Shown in pieces: positions 27,609-37,505 of a DNA stretch of 64,000 nt. The position numbers and the translations under genes are program-made. Source of the stretch: Rhodospirillaceae bacterium (GTDB taxonomy: Bacteria > Pseudomonadota > Alphaproteobacteria > Rhodospirillales > UBA2165); the NCBI GenBank assembly GCA_947467145.1, contig CANIGJ010000018.1:1-64000 (forward strand), read 5' to 3'. Numbering within the stretch: position 1 is the stretch's first letter; each line of letters begins with the position of its first letter. The notes under the pieces were generated by a model, which was not told the DNA's origin, did no database searches, and was given only the letters and a program-made list of their open reading frames with translations.

Positions 27609-29231
27609 ATGGCGGAAACGGTGGAATATGACGCGATTGTCATAGGCGGTGGGCATAACGGCCTCGTCTGCGCCGCCTATTTGGCCGCCGGCGGGCTGAA
27701 AACCCTGGTCCTGGAACGCAGGCCCATCGTCGGCGGAGCGGCCGTAACCGAGGAATTCTGGCCCGGTTTCCGCAATTCCGTCGCTTCTTACACTGTCTCC
27801 TTGTTAAATCAGAAGGTCGTTAACGACCTGGATCTCGCTGGGTACGGGCTCAGGATCGTCGACCGCACGCTCCAGAACTTCCTCCCCCTGCCCGATGGTC
27901 GCTACCTGAAGATCGGCGCCGGCCAAACCCAGGCCGAGGTCGCCAAGTTCTCCGTTAAGGACGCCGGCCGGCTGGAGGCCTATTACGCCCGCCTGGAGCG
28001 TGTCGCCGATCTGTTGCGGGGCGTCATCCTCGAAACCCCGCCCAACCTCGTCCAAGGCAACGCGCTCGCCGGCCTCACCGAGATGCTGAAGGCCGGCAAA
28101 CTGGCCAACCGGGCGCGCAAGCTCGGCCTCGAAGGCCAGCGCGACCTGCTCGACCTCTTCACGGCGTCGGCCGGCGATTATCTCGACGGCTGGTTCGAAA
28201 GCGATCCGATCAAGGCCGTCCTCGGCTTCGACGGCATCGTCGGTAATTACGCGAGCCCCTACACGCCCGGCTCGGCCTATGTGTTGCTGCATCATTGTTT
28301 CGGCGCGTTGAACGGCAAAAAAGGCGTGTGGTCACACGCCATCGGCGGCATGGGCGCGATCACCCAGGCCATGGCCAAGGCTGCCACCGCGCGCGGCGTG
28401 GATATCCGCACGTCGAGTGGCGTGCGCGAAGTCATCGTCGACACAAAAGTTCCTGGGGGCAAAGCGGTCGGCGTTGTGACGGAAAACGGCGAGAGCTTCC
28501 GGGCCAAGGCGATCGTCTCGAACCTCAATCCGAAATTGCTCTATCGCGATCTGATCGATGCCGCCGCCCTGCCCGCCGAATTCCGCACGCGCATCGAACA
28601 GTGGCGCGGCGGGTCCGGCACGATGCGGATGAATGTCGCGCTGTCGGAGTTGCCCGACTTCACCTGCCTGCCCGGGCGCGAGCTCGCGCCACACCACACC
28701 TCCGGCATCATTCTGGCGCCGAGCCTCGATTACATGGAGCAGGCCTATTTCGATGCGCGCAGTTTCGGCTGGTCGCGTCACCCGATCGTCGAGATGGTGA
28801 TCTCGTCCACCATGGACGACACGTTGGCACCCAAGGGCCAGCATGTCGCGAGCCTGTTCTGCCAGCATGTGGCGCCGCAACTACCCGACGGTTCTTCGTG
28901 GGACCGCCATAAGGACCAGGTCGCGGATCTGATGATCGAAACGGTCGATAAATACGCGCCGAACTTCAAAGCCTCGATCCTCGGGCGGCAGGTCCTCAGC
29001 CCGCTCGATCTCGAACGCACGTTCGGATTGATCGACGGCGACATCTTCCACGGCAAGCTCGATCTCCGCCAAATCTTCTCCGCGCGCCCGATGCTCGGTC
29101 ATGCCGACTATCGCGGGCCGCTCAAAGGCCTGTACATGTGCGGATCGGGCACACATCCGGGCGGCGGCGTTACCGGTGCGCCCGGCCACAATGCGGCGCG
29201 TGAAATTTTGAAAGACTTTAGACGCGTCTGA
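27609..29231 (+). CDS. Phytoene-desaturase-like FAD-dependent oxidoreductase (PYROXD2-like)
   Basis: 540 aa. The N-terminal dinucleotide-binding motif is IGGGHNGLVCAAYLAAGG (11-28), followed by the adenosine-ribose glutamate in LVLERR. The C-terminal family motif GLYMCGSGTHPGGGVTGAPGHNAAREI occupies about 505-532. The sequence belongs to the NAD(P)/FAD oxidoreductase group related to carotenoid desaturases and human PYROXD2; no carotenoid genes are nearby, so the substrate is unknown. It diverges from rpsB and its 3-prime end overlaps dnaE by 14 bases. Confidence 0.85.
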   Translation: MAETVEYDAIVIGGGHNGLVCAAYLAAGGLKTLVLERRPIVGGAAVTEEFWPGFRNSVASYTVSLLNQKVVNDLDLAGYGLRIVDRTLQNFLPLPDGRYLKIGAGQTQAEVAKFSVKDAGRLEAYYARLERVADLLRGVILETPPNLVQGNALAGLTEMLKAGKLANRARKLGLEGQRDLLDLFTASAGDYLDGWFESDPIKAVLGFDGIVGNYASPYTPGSAYVLLHHCFGALNGKKGVWSHAIGGMGAITQAMAKAATARGVDIRTSSGVREVIVDTKVPGGKAVGVVTENGESFRAKAIVSNLNPKLLYRDLIDAAALPAEFRTRIEQWRGGSGTMRMNVALSELPDFTCLPGRELAPHHTSGIILAPSLDYMEQAYFDARSFGWSRHPIVEMVISSTMDDTLAPKGQHVASLFCQHVAPQLPDGSSWDRHKDQVADLMIETVDKYAPNFKASILGRQVLSPLDLERTFGLIDGDIFHGKLDLRQIFSARPMLGHADYRGPLKGLYMCGSGTHPGGGVTGAPGHNAAREILKDFRRV

Positions 29232-32200
29232 CGTCGACGACGCCGGGGATCGCCTTGACCGCCTGTGTCAGCACCGGCGAAACCTCGTACCGTTGCGGCA
29301 GGCGCATCTCGATCTCGGTCTGCGCATCGACGCGGCTGACCAGGATCACCTCGCCCTTGCCCTTCTTCTCGCGCGACAGAAGCTGCGCAAGCGAGCCTAA
29401 GGGCTTTTCGTCGTCGATGAAGATTTTCAACAAGGCCGCCGTGTTCGCGGTCGCCTTATCGAGCGATTCGATGCCGACAGCAGTGATGCGTTTTTGTTCG
29501 CCCTGCACCTGCACGCCGGCCTTGATCAGTACAGCGCGGCCCGGCGTCAGCAGTTCGCGGGCTTGCACCAGGACTTCGGAAAAGATCGTGATCTCGTATT
29601 GGCCGCTGGCGTCCGATAATTGCACGAAGGCGTACTTGTTGCCCTTCTGCGACGTGCGGATGCGCATGCCTTCGACGACACCGGCCAAACGCACCGAGCC
29701 GTCGGCGCGCATCTGGGCGACCTGGTCGTGGCTTTTGACGCGCAGCCGTTCAAGCTCGGCTTCGTAGGCATCGAGCGGATGCGACGACAGATGAAAACCA
29801 ATCGCGCCGAATTCTTCGCGCAGTTTATCCATCGGCAACCAATCGGGCACCTGCGGCAAGGTAATGGCTTTGGCGTCGGTTGCGTCGCCGCCGAACAAAC
29901 CGATCTGCGCGCTTTCACGTTCTTCGCGCGCCACGGTGGCGTGCCGCAGCACAGCTTCGATGCCGTCGAACAATTGCTTACGGTTCGTGGTGATCGTGTC
30001 GAACGCGCCCGCCCGCACGAGATTTTCCAACTGGCGCTTGTTGACGGCTTTTGAATCGAGCCGGCGCGCGAAATCGGAAACGTCCTTGAACGGACCTTTC
30101 TTGTCGCGTTCGGCAACCACGCCCTGCATGGCGCCGGCGCCGACATTCTTCACAGCGGCCAGCGCATAACGGATGGCGCCGGTGCCATCGGCCAGGGTTT
30201 CGACCTTGAAGGTGACGTCGGACAGATTGATGTCCGGCGGCAATAACGCGATGCCGAGGCGCTTCAATTCGAGACGCATCTGACCGAGCTTGTCGGTGTT
30301 GTGCATGTCCAAGGTCATGGTCGCGGCCATGAACTCGACCGGATAATTGGCCTTCAGGTACGCCGTCTGATAGGCGACCAGGGCATAAGCAGCGGCGTGC
30401 GACTTGTTGAAGCCGTAGCCCGCAAACTTCGCCATCTGATCGAAGATTTCGGAGGCCTTTTCTTCGGGCACAGTGCGCGCCACCGCGCCTTCGACGAACA
30501 TGGCGCGCTGCGCGTCCATCTCGGCCTTGATCTTCTTGCCCATGGCGCGGCGCAGCAGATCGGCGCCGCCGAGCGAGTAACCCGCCATCTCCTGCGCGAT
30601 CTGCATGACCTGTTCCTGGTAGATCATGATCCCGTAAGTTTCCTTCAGGATCTGCTCCAGGGTCGGATACAGATAGTCGGGCGTTTCCTGCCCATGCTTG
30701 CGCCGGATGTAGGACGGAATGTTGTCCATCGGGCCCGGACGATAGAGCGACACGATAGCGATGATGTCTTCGAACTTGTCGGGCCGCAGGCCGCGCAACA
30801 TGTCGCGCATGCCCGAGCTTTCCAGCTGGAAGATGCCCGTCGTGTCGCCGCTGGCCATCGCCTCGTAGGATTTGACGTCGTCGAGCGGCAATTTGCCGAG
30901 ATCGAGTTCGATGCCACGCAGCTTCAACAGATCGACCGCGACCTTGAGCACTGTCAGAGTCTTGAGGCCGAGGAAGTCGAACTTCACCAGCCCGGCCTGC
31001 TCGACATACTTCATCGAGAATTGCGTGACCGGTGTGCCCGAACGCGGATCGCGATAGAGCGGCACCAATTCCGTCAGGTCGCGATCGCCGATGACGACAC
31101 CCGCCGCATGCGTCGAAGCGTGGCGATAGAGCCCTTCGAGCTTGCGCGCGATATTGACCAGACGCGCCACCTGCTCGTCGTTCTTGATCTCGGCCTGCAA
31201 CAACGGCTCGCCGTCGATGGCCTGCTGCAGGGTGACGGGGGCGGCCGGGTTGTTAGGCACCAGCTTGCAGATGCGATCGACCTGCGGATACGGCATCTGC
31301 AGCACGCGCCCAACGTCGCGCAAGGCGGCACGCGGCTGCAGCGTCCCGAAGGTGATGATCTGGGCGACACGCTCGTCGCCGTATTTGGCCTGAACGTATT
31401 TGATGACCTCGTCGCGCCGGTCCTGGCAGAAGTCGACGTCGAAGTCGGGCATCGATACGCGTTCGGGATTGAGGAAGCGCTCGAACAGCAGGCCCCAGCG
31501 CAAGGGATCGAGATCCGTAATCGCGGTCGCCCAAGCAACCACAGAGCCCGCACCCGAGCCACGTCCCGGCCCCACCGGAATATCCTGCGCCTTCGCCCAG
31601 CGGATGAAGTCCGACACGATCAAGAAGTAACCGGGGAATCCCATCTGCTCGATCACGCCGAGCTCGTAATTCAAACGGTCGCGATAGGGCTTGGCGGCGT
31701 GTTCGCGCTCTTCCTCGCTCATCTCGGGTGTGATCACTTGATCGATCAGGCGTTGTTCGAGACCGGCGCGCGCGAGTTCGGCCAGGGCTTCCGGATCGCT
31801 CCGGGTCTCGCCCTCCTCTTTCGGCGCCGGCGGCAGCAAAGGTTTACGTTGCTCGGCGATCACCGCACAGCGGCGCGCGATCACGATTGTATTGTCGACG
31901 GCTTCGGGCAGATCGGCGAACAAAGCCCGCATTTCCTGCGCCGATTTGAAGCGATGATCGCGCGTCAGGCGACGCCGCCCGGACTGGCTGACATAAGCGC
32001 CCTCGGCGATGCAAATCAGCGCATCGTGCGCGTCGTACATGCCTTCGTCGGAGAAGAAGCATTCGTTGGTCGCGACCAGCGGAATGTCGTGCTTGTAGGC
32101 GAGATCGACGAACGCGCCCTCAATCAGGCGCTCGGCATTGATGTTATGCCGCATGATTTCGACATAAAGCCGGTCGGGGAACGCCGCCTTCAACCGCAGC

Positions 32201-32700
32201 AACAATTCCTCGGCGTGATCCTTCTGCCCGTCGGCCAGCAGGCGGCCGACGCCACCGGCCGGGCCACCGGTCAGCACAATCAGGCCGGCGCTATATTGCT
32301 CGATCGCTTCGAGTGGCAATGCCGGAACGCCGGTATCGCCGGCATTCACATGCATCTGGCTGACCAGCTTCATCAGGTTTTCGTAACCGGTTTTGTCTTG
32401 CGCCAGCACGACAAGCTGATCGGGCTTGGCCATCGGCCCGTTGGCGATTTTGACGTTGTCTTCGCCGCGCCAGCGGAACGGCTCGATGGCGAGCTGACAG
32501 CCGATGATCGGCTGCACACCGGCCTTGGCGCAGTAATCGGAAAATTCGAGCGCGCCGAACAGATTGCCCGTGTCGGTCATGGCGACCGCAGGCATCTCCA
32601 TCTTCTCGCACAATTTGGCGAGGTCCTTGATCTTGATCGCCCCTTCGAGGAGCGAATAAGCGGTATGGACGCGCAGATGGACGAAATCGGCAAAGGACAT
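29218..32700 (-). CDS. dnaE: DNA polymerase III alpha subunit
   Basis: 1160 aa from ATG 32700 (an in-frame GTG at 32715 is possible; neither has a strong ribosome site). It has an N-terminal PHP domain (HLRVHTAYSLLEGAIK) and the polymerase palm with catalytic aspartates in PDFDVDFCQDRR near 418. The sequence GPGRGSGAGSVVAW precedes this. The fingers, an HhH region and the OB domain (LAGVVEGMRIRTSQKGNKYAF) follow. This is the replicative DnaE1 type, not the error-prone ImuC type, judged by length and PHP conservation. Confidence 0.96.
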   Translation of the reverse strand: MSFADFVHLRVHTAYSLLEGAIKIKDLAKLCEKMEMPAVAMTDTGNLFGALEFSDYCAKAGVQPIIGCQLAIEPFRWRGEDNVKIANGPMAKPDQLVVLAQDKTGYENLMKLVSQMHVNAGDTGVPALPLEAIEQYSAGLIVLTGGPAGGVGRLLADGQKDHAEELLLRLKAAFPDRLYVEIMRHNINAERLIEGAFVDLAYKHDIPLVATNECFFSDEGMYDAHDALICIAEGAYVSQSGRRRLTRDHRFKSAQEMRALFADLPEAVDNTIVIARRCAVIAEQRKPLLPPAPKEEGETRSDPEALAELARAGLEQRLIDQVITPEMSEEEREHAAKPYRDRLNYELGVIEQMGFPGYFLIVSDFIRWAKAQDIPVGPGRGSGAGSVVAWATAITDLDPLRWGLLFERFLNPERVSMPDFDVDFCQDRRDEVIKYVQAKYGDERVAQIITFGTLQPRAALRDVGRVLQMPYPQVDRICKLVPNNPAAPVTLQQAIDGEPLLQAEIKNDEQVARLVNIARKLEGLYRHASTHAAGVVIGDRDLTELVPLYRDPRSGTPVTQFSMKYVEQAGLVKFDFLGLKTLTVLKVAVDLLKLRGIELDLGKLPLDDVKSYEAMASGDTTGIFQLESSGMRDMLRGLRPDKFEDIIAIVSLYRPGPMDNIPSYIRRKHGQETPDYLYPTLEQILKETYGIMIYQEQVMQIAQEMAGYSLGGADLLRRAMGKKIKAEMDAQRAMFVEGAVARTVPEEKASEIFDQMAKFAGYGFNKSHAAAYALVAYQTAYLKANYPVEFMAATMTLDMHNTDKLGQMRLELKRLGIALLPPDINLSDVTFKVETLADGTGAIRYALAAVKNVGAGAMQGVVAERDKKGPFKDVSDFARRLDSKAVNKRQLENLVRAGAFDTITTNRKQLFDGIEAVLRHATVAREERESAQIGLFGGDATDAKAITLPQVPDWLPMDKLREEFGAIGFHLSSHPLDAYEAELERLRVKSHDQVAQMRADGSVRLAGVVEGMRIRTSQKGNKYAFVQLSDASGQYEITIFSEVLVQARELLTPGRAVLIKAGVQVQGEQKRITAVGIESLDKATANTAALLKIFIDDEKPLGSLAQLLSREKKGKGEVILVSRVDAQTEIEMRLPQRYEVSPVLTQAVKAIPGVVDVRRV

Positions 32701-32783
32701 GAAAGAGGATTCCACAGGCGGGGCGGCCTGTCACCACGTATGCCGCCCCACCTGCGAATTCAACAAAAGGGCCGGAGTTCGGC

Positions 32784-34295
32784 CTACCTGGCCAGCGCGG
32801 TTTCGCCCGAATCGTTCTTCACGCAAGCAAAGTTGGCCGCGTCCTTCGAATCGCCCTTGCCGGTATATTTGGCGACTGTTGGATAAGGACAGAGCGGACG
32901 CGAAAAGCCGAGTTCCTTGTTTTCGGCGCGGATGGTCTGGGGTGCGATCCCCCTCTCCACCCAATTCTCCATCGCCGCGATGGGATCGAACGACGTCGGC
33001 CCGGGGCCGCCACGGCAATGATACATGCCGGGCACCATGAACAGGCGCATGCTATCCGCCGATTTGGCGCCGATGAACTGCTTGGCCTTTTCGTAATACT
33101 CGACCGTCGACAGCGGACTTGGACCCGGATCGTTGAAGCCGTGCCAGAGCAGCAGCTTGCCGCCCTTCTTGATGAAGGCGTTGATTTCTGGATTGGCCGC
33201 ATTGCCTTCGACCGAGACCGGCGAGGTATCCCAGGCGGCGAAATCGTCCGCCGACATGAATTTCGCCGGATCGTATCCAGCGTCGAGGAAGACCATGTAA
33301 CGCGCCATATCGGCGCCAATGCCGCGATGCTCCAGCTTGGCGTAGCGATCGGCCCAATCCAGCTCGCCACCTTTCGTGGTGCCGGGATAGAAGCCTGACC
33401 CCTTGTAGATCAGGTTCACCGCAGCGGCTTGGCTTTCGCTGATGCAGCCCTGCGTCTGGCCGGCCTGACAGACAAGCTTGGCCGGATCGAAGGAACATTT
33501 GGTCGGATCGGTGAGATAGCCGTCCTTCACGCCGTCCTGGGCATCGCACGCGCCGAGCACGGCATTGTTGATGACCGGCAGGACCTCCTTGGTGAATTCG
33601 CTACCTGGGCGCTTCATCATTTCGGTGGTCCGCAGAACACCGCTCAATTGCAGGCGCGAGGTATAGACAGGTGCTCCGGCAATCACGCCGTCATAGTCAT
33701 CAGGGAAGCGCTGCGCGAAGACGAGGCCTTGGCGCCCACCGGTCGAACAGCCGTTCCAGTAAGACAGCTTCGGCTTGTCGCCGTAGAATTTCTCGACGAT
33801 CTCCTTGCCGACGCTGGTCATCAGTTTGACCGAGCGCCAGGCGTAATCGGTGACAGCATCGGCGTCGGGCACGCCCTTGGCCTTCATCGCCCACGAACCG
33901 TCGCCCGGGCCTTTGGTTTCCTTATGCCCGATGTCGGTCTGTGCCGACGCATAGCCTTTCGCCAAGCCGTCGGCGAATTGCGGCTCGCGGATCACGCCGC
34001 CGAAGCCGCCCCCGCCCAAGCCGAGGAACTTGCCGTTCCATTTCTCAGGAACCGGCAGGCGGTATTCGACACCGATGTTCGAACCCGGCGTCGGCTTGAT
34101 GGTCGCGACGATCTTGCAATTGGCGGGCGCGGCGCCTTGCGCAGGCAGCAACGTCGCCGACGATACCTGGGTATCGGTCAACAATCCGGATTTGGCGAGA
34201 TCCTCGCAGGACATCCCTGCGGCAAAGGCATCCGACGATGCCAAAGCGAGAACGAGGGCGAACGCACCTCTCCCGACATACGCTCCTGTTTTCAT
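32784..34295 (-). CDS. Tannase/feruloyl esterase family hydrolase, secreted
   Basis: 503 aa from ATG 34295 (GGAGG 5 bases upstream). A signal peptide ends near SDAFAAG. The PF07519 family signature is complete: nucleophile in YWNGCSTGGRQGL (Ser next to Cys), Asp in HGFNDPGPSPL and His followed by Cys in GMYHCRGGPGP. This is the CS-D-HC triad, in which a disulfide bridges the Ser and His loops. It probably cleaves aromatic-acid esters such as gallates or ferulates in the periplasm or outside. It follows the MetE-like gene on the same strand, but a functional link is not evident. Confidence 0.88.
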   Translation of the reverse strand: MKTGAYVGRGAFALVLALASSDAFAAGMSCEDLAKSGLLTDTQVSSATLLPAQGAAPANCKIVATIKPTPGSNIGVEYRLPVPEKWNGKFLGLGGGGFGGVIREPQFADGLAKGYASAQTDIGHKETKGPGDGSWAMKAKGVPDADAVTDYAWRSVKLMTSVGKEIVEKFYGDKPKLSYWNGCSTGGRQGLVFAQRFPDDYDGVIAGAPVYTSRLQLSGVLRTTEMMKRPGSEFTKEVLPVINNAVLGACDAQDGVKDGYLTDPTKCSFDPAKLVCQAGQTQGCISESQAAAVNLIYKGSGFYPGTTKGGELDWADRYAKLEHRGIGADMARYMVFLDAGYDPAKFMSADDFAAWDTSPVSVEGNAANPEINAFIKKGGKLLLWHGFNDPGPSPLSTVEYYEKAKQFIGAKSADSMRLFMVPGMYHCRGGPGPTSFDPIAAMENWVERGIAPQTIRAENKELGFSRPLCPYPTVAKYTGKGDSKDAANFACVKNDSGETALAR

Positions 34296-34353
34296 GATCG
34301 CCTCCATGACCCGTTGTGGGTCTTATGGATGGATCATACGCCCGAAACGGGAA

Positions 34354-35538
34354 TTAATTCCACAACCGAGCGGAGGCGATACGCGCCCCTTCGCTCAAGG
34401 CTTCCATCTTCGCCCAAGCAACGTCGGGATGGACTTCGTCGCCCGCGGCCGAGGTTGCAAAGCCGCAATCGTTGCTGGCCATCACGCGCTCCCGCCCCAC
34501 GAAAGAGGCGTAGCGTTCGAGCCGCTGGGCAACGAGTTCGGGATGCTCGACCAGATGCAGGCAATGCGACACCACGCCCGGAACCAGAATGATGTCGTCG
34601 GCGATCTTGGCATCTTTCCAGACCGCCCATTCGTGCTCGTGGCGCGGATTGGAGGCCTCGAATGAAAAGGCCTGCGCGTTGATGCGCAGCATCAGGTCGA
34701 GATAATGCTTCAATTCCATATCACAGACGCGCGGCGCGATATTGACGCTGTAACAGGTGTGGAAGCGCACCTTCTCGCGCGGGATGCCCTTCAGCGCATG
34801 GTTCACCGTTTCGACGCGCAGCGCGATGAACTTGCGCGCCTCCTCGACCGTGATATCGGGGGTGCGGTTGTAATGGGTGGCCAGCCGCGGATCGTCGATC
34901 TGCAGCAGGAAACCGGCATCGACGATCGCGCGATACTCGACGTTCATCGCATTGGCCAGCGCCTCGAGATATTCCTCGTCGGTCGCGTAATATTCGTTGC
35001 GATGGTAAAGTTCGAGATTGGTCGGCGAGATCGCCGTGATGAAGGCTTCTTCAGCCTTGCGCCCATTCAAGGCGGCCTTGAGATAAGCGATGTCCGTTTC
35101 GACGTCTTTCTGCCCGGCATAGCTGATCGGCCCCGCACAGACGGTGGCCGGCATTAATAGGCGGCGGCGCACCGAACCTTCGGAATCACGCGCCGCGTTC
35201 ATCCGTGTCGCTTCTTCATAGACTTCAGGGAACGCCAGCATATCGCGCGTCGGCCTGCGGAAAGTGACGCCCTTGTCGACGTTTTCAATGCCGTTCAAGC
35301 GCATCCGGCCGTACATAGCGAAATTCGATTTGGAATGTTCGCCATCATTGACGACGTCGACGCCGAGCGCGATCTGGCGCGCCACCACATCCTTGACGGA
35401 CTTTGCGACCTCGCGTTCGAATTGAGGACGATCGTAGTCTTGGCCGGCATCCTTGGCATGCAGGGTCGTGATCAGGTCCACCGGCCGGGGCAGACTGCCG
35501 CAGTGGGTGGTAAGTATGCGATCCTGGCTGAACTTCAT
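34354..35538 (-). CDS. Cobalamin-independent methionine synthase II family protein
   Basis: 394 aa resembling the catalytic half of MetE (TIM barrel). It starts KFSQDRILTTHCGSLPRP. The zinc-site signatures appear as RFHTCYSVN and ASNDCGFAT near the C-terminus, with FEASNPRHEHEW between them. The N-terminal MetE domain is absent. Such stand-alone proteins include epoxyalkane:CoM transferases and uncharacterised methyltransferases, so true methionine synthesis is uncertain. It lies 17 bases downstream of lolD on the same strand. Confidence 0.82.
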   Translation of the reverse strand: MKFSQDRILTTHCGSLPRPVDLITTLHAKDAGQDYDRPQFEREVAKSVKDVVARQIALGVDVVNDGEHSKSNFAMYGRMRLNGIENVDKGVTFRRPTRDMLAFPEVYEEATRMNAARDSEGSVRRRLLMPATVCAGPISYAGQKDVETDIAYLKAALNGRKAEEAFITAISPTNLELYHRNEYYATDEEYLEALANAMNVEYRAIVDAGFLLQIDDPRLATHYNRTPDITVEEARKFIALRVETVNHALKGIPREKVRFHTCYSVNIAPRVCDMELKHYLDLMLRINAQAFSFEASNPRHEHEWAVWKDAKIADDIILVPGVVSHCLHLVEHPELVAQRLERYASFVGRERVMASNDCGFATSAAGDEVHPDVAWAKMEALSEGARIASARLWN

Positions 35539-35555
35539 ACGCCCTCCCCCGGAAA

Positions 35556-36245
35556 TTAAGCCCCCGTGAGCTTGCCCCCGTCGAGACGGAGCACACGATC
35601 CATCCGCTTGGCCAGCTCGGGGTTATGCGTGGCGATCAGCGCACCCACGCCTTGCGTGCGGACCAGATCGACCAGCAGATTGAACACGCCATCCGCCGTG
35701 GTGGGATCCAGATTGCCCGTCGGCTCGTCGGCCAGCAGGACCGAGGGTGCATTGGCCAGGGCGCGCGCAATGGCGACGCGTTGCTGTTCGCCGCCCGACA
35801 GGCGCGCCGGACGATGATCGGCGCGCGCGGACAGGCCCATCTTGGCCAGCAATTCGTCGGCGCGCACATTGGCGACGGCTTTCTTCTTACCCGCGATCAT
35901 CTGCGGAATGACGATGTTCTCGCGCGCGGAAAACTCCGGCAGCAGATGATGATATTGATAGACGAAGCCCAGGCGTTCGCGCCGCACCTTCGTGCGCTCG
36001 TCATCGGACAGCTTGCCCGCCGAGATGCCGGCGATTTCGACCTCGCCTTCCTGCGCACGCTCCAGTAAGCCCGCGATCTGCAGCAGAGTCGATTTGCCCG
36101 ATCCGGACGGGCCAACGAGGGCGACGATCTCGCCCGCACGGATATCGAGATCGATGCCGCGCAAGACTTCGAGCGAGGTCTCGCCCTGATGGAAGGTCTG
36201 ACGAACGTCGGCGAGGCGCAGACGGGGTGAGGTTGTATCGCTCAT
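35556..36245 (-). CDS. lolD: Lipoprotein-releasing ABC transporter ATPase LolD
   Basis: 229 aa. Walker A is GPSGSGKST (45-53), the signature is [15 protein letters not shown], Walker B is [12 protein letters not shown] and the H-loop is ATHNPELA. It powers extraction of outer-membrane lipoproteins to LolA. It overlaps the permease gene by 4 bases. LolD and MacB-type ATPases are similar, but the neighbour is a Lol-type permease. Confidence 0.94.
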   Translation of the reverse strand: MSDTTSPRLRLADVRQTFHQGETSLEVLRGIDLDIRAGEIVALVGPSGSGKSTLLQIAGLLERAQEGEVEIAGISAGKLSDDERTKVRRERLGFVYQYHHLLPEFSARENIVIPQMIAGKKKAVANVRADELLAKMGLSARADHRPARLSGGEQQRVAIARALANAPSVLLADEPTGNLDPTTADGVFNLLVDLVRTQGVGALIATHNPELAKRMDRVLRLDGGKLTGA

Positions 36246-37486
36246 TCGTAACGCAATGCCTCAACCGGATCGAGGCGCGCGGCGCGCCACGAGGGATAGA
36301 TGGTGGCCAGAAACGACAGCCCCAGGCCCATGCCGACGACGATGACGACTTCCATCGGATCGACGATCGCCGGTAGTTTCGAGAGGAAATAGATCTCGGC
36401 GTTGAAGACGTTCGCGCCGCTCAGTTTCTCGACCCATTGGCGGATCGTCTCGATGTTCACCGAGAACGCGGTGCCCAGCACGAAGCCGAAGAGCGTACCG
36501 ATGACACCGACGCTCGCACCCGACAGCAGGAAGATGCGCATGATCATGCCGCGCGTCGCCCCCATAGTGCGCAGGATCGCAATGTCCCTGCCCTTGTCCT
36601 TCACCAGCATGATGAGACTCGAGATGATGTTGAAGGCCGCGACCACGATGATCAGGGTCAGGATCAGGAACATGACATTGCGTTCGACCTGGATCGCTGT
36701 GAAGAAGCTCGAATTCGATTGCTGCCAGTCGAAGATATTACGCGCCCCGGTCGCGGTCCTGATCGCCGCCGCCCGGGCGGTTGCGTTATCAGGATGATCG
36801 ACCATGACGTCGAGATAATTCACCGCATTCTCAACCTGGAAATAGATCTGCGCGGCATCGAGCGGCATATAGACGAAGCGTGAATCGTATTCGTACATGC
36901 CGACGCTGAAGAGCGCGACGACGGTATAGGCCTTCATGCGTGGCACGGTGCCGAAGGCCGTCACGTTGCCCTTGGGCGAAATAAGCGTCACCTGATCGCC
37001 GATGCGCACGTTCAGACTGCGCGCCAGCTTGTCGCCGATCATGATGGCGTTGGTGCCTTCAAAGTCGGCGATATTTCCCATGACGATGTTGTTGGCGAGT
37101 ATTGGGCGCTTGGCGACGTCTTCGGCGCGCAAGCCCCGCACCAGCACGCCGGTCGCCTGGTTGTTGGCGCTGGCCATCACCTGGCCTTCGATGGTCGGCG
37201 TGACCGCGACGACACCCTGTACGGCCTGAACGCGCTTGGCCAAATCGTCAAAATTCCCGAGCGGCTGATTGGCCTCGGCATAAATGCTGAGATGCCCGTT
37301 CACGCCGAGGATCCGGCTAAGCAGCTCGAAGCGGAAGCCGTTCATCACCGACATGACGATGATCAGGGTTGCAACGCCGAGCCCGATGCCAAGCAGCGAG
37401 AACCAGGCGATGACGGATATGAACCCTTCCTGGCGACGCGAGCGCAGATACCGCATCGCCACCATGCGTTCGAAAGCCGAAAACAC
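36242..37486 (-). CDS. lolC: Lipoprotein-releasing ABC transporter permease (LolC/LolE)
   Basis: 414 aa with four membrane helices: one near the N-terminus ([21 protein letters not shown]), a large periplasmic domain, and three C-terminal helices. The N-terminal [16 protein letters not shown] motif and the C-terminal [18 protein letters not shown] are typical. Alphaproteobacteria usually carry one such permease that acts as a homodimer (LolF-like), so the C or E label is arbitrary. It lies 19 bases after proS. Confidence 0.92.
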   Translation of the reverse strand: MFSAFERMVAMRYLRSRRQEGFISVIAWFSLLGIGLGVATLIIVMSVMNGFRFELLSRILGVNGHLSIYAEANQPLGNFDDLAKRVQAVQGVVAVTPTIEGQVMASANNQATGVLVRGLRAEDVAKRPILANNIVMGNIADFEGTNAIMIGDKLARSLNVRIGDQVTLISPKGNVTAFGTVPRMKAYTVVALFSVGMYEYDSRFVYMPLDAAQIYFQVENAVNYLDVMVDHPDNATARAAAIRTATGARNIFDWQQSNSSFFTAIQVERNVMFLILTLIIVVAAFNIISSLIMLVKDKGRDIAILRTMGATRGMIMRIFLLSGASVGVIGTLFGFVLGTAFSVNIETIRQWVEKLSGANVFNAEIYFLSKLPAIVDPMEVVIVVGMGLGLSFLATIYPSWRAARLDPVEALRYE

Positions 37487-37505
37487 CGCTTAAATCCTCC
37501 GCATA

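Noticed and set aside
30301..32886. 861-aa plus-strand frame opposite dnaE
   Set aside because: Antisense to well-conserved DnaE motifs in a GC-rich gene; such long open frames are expected from codon bias.
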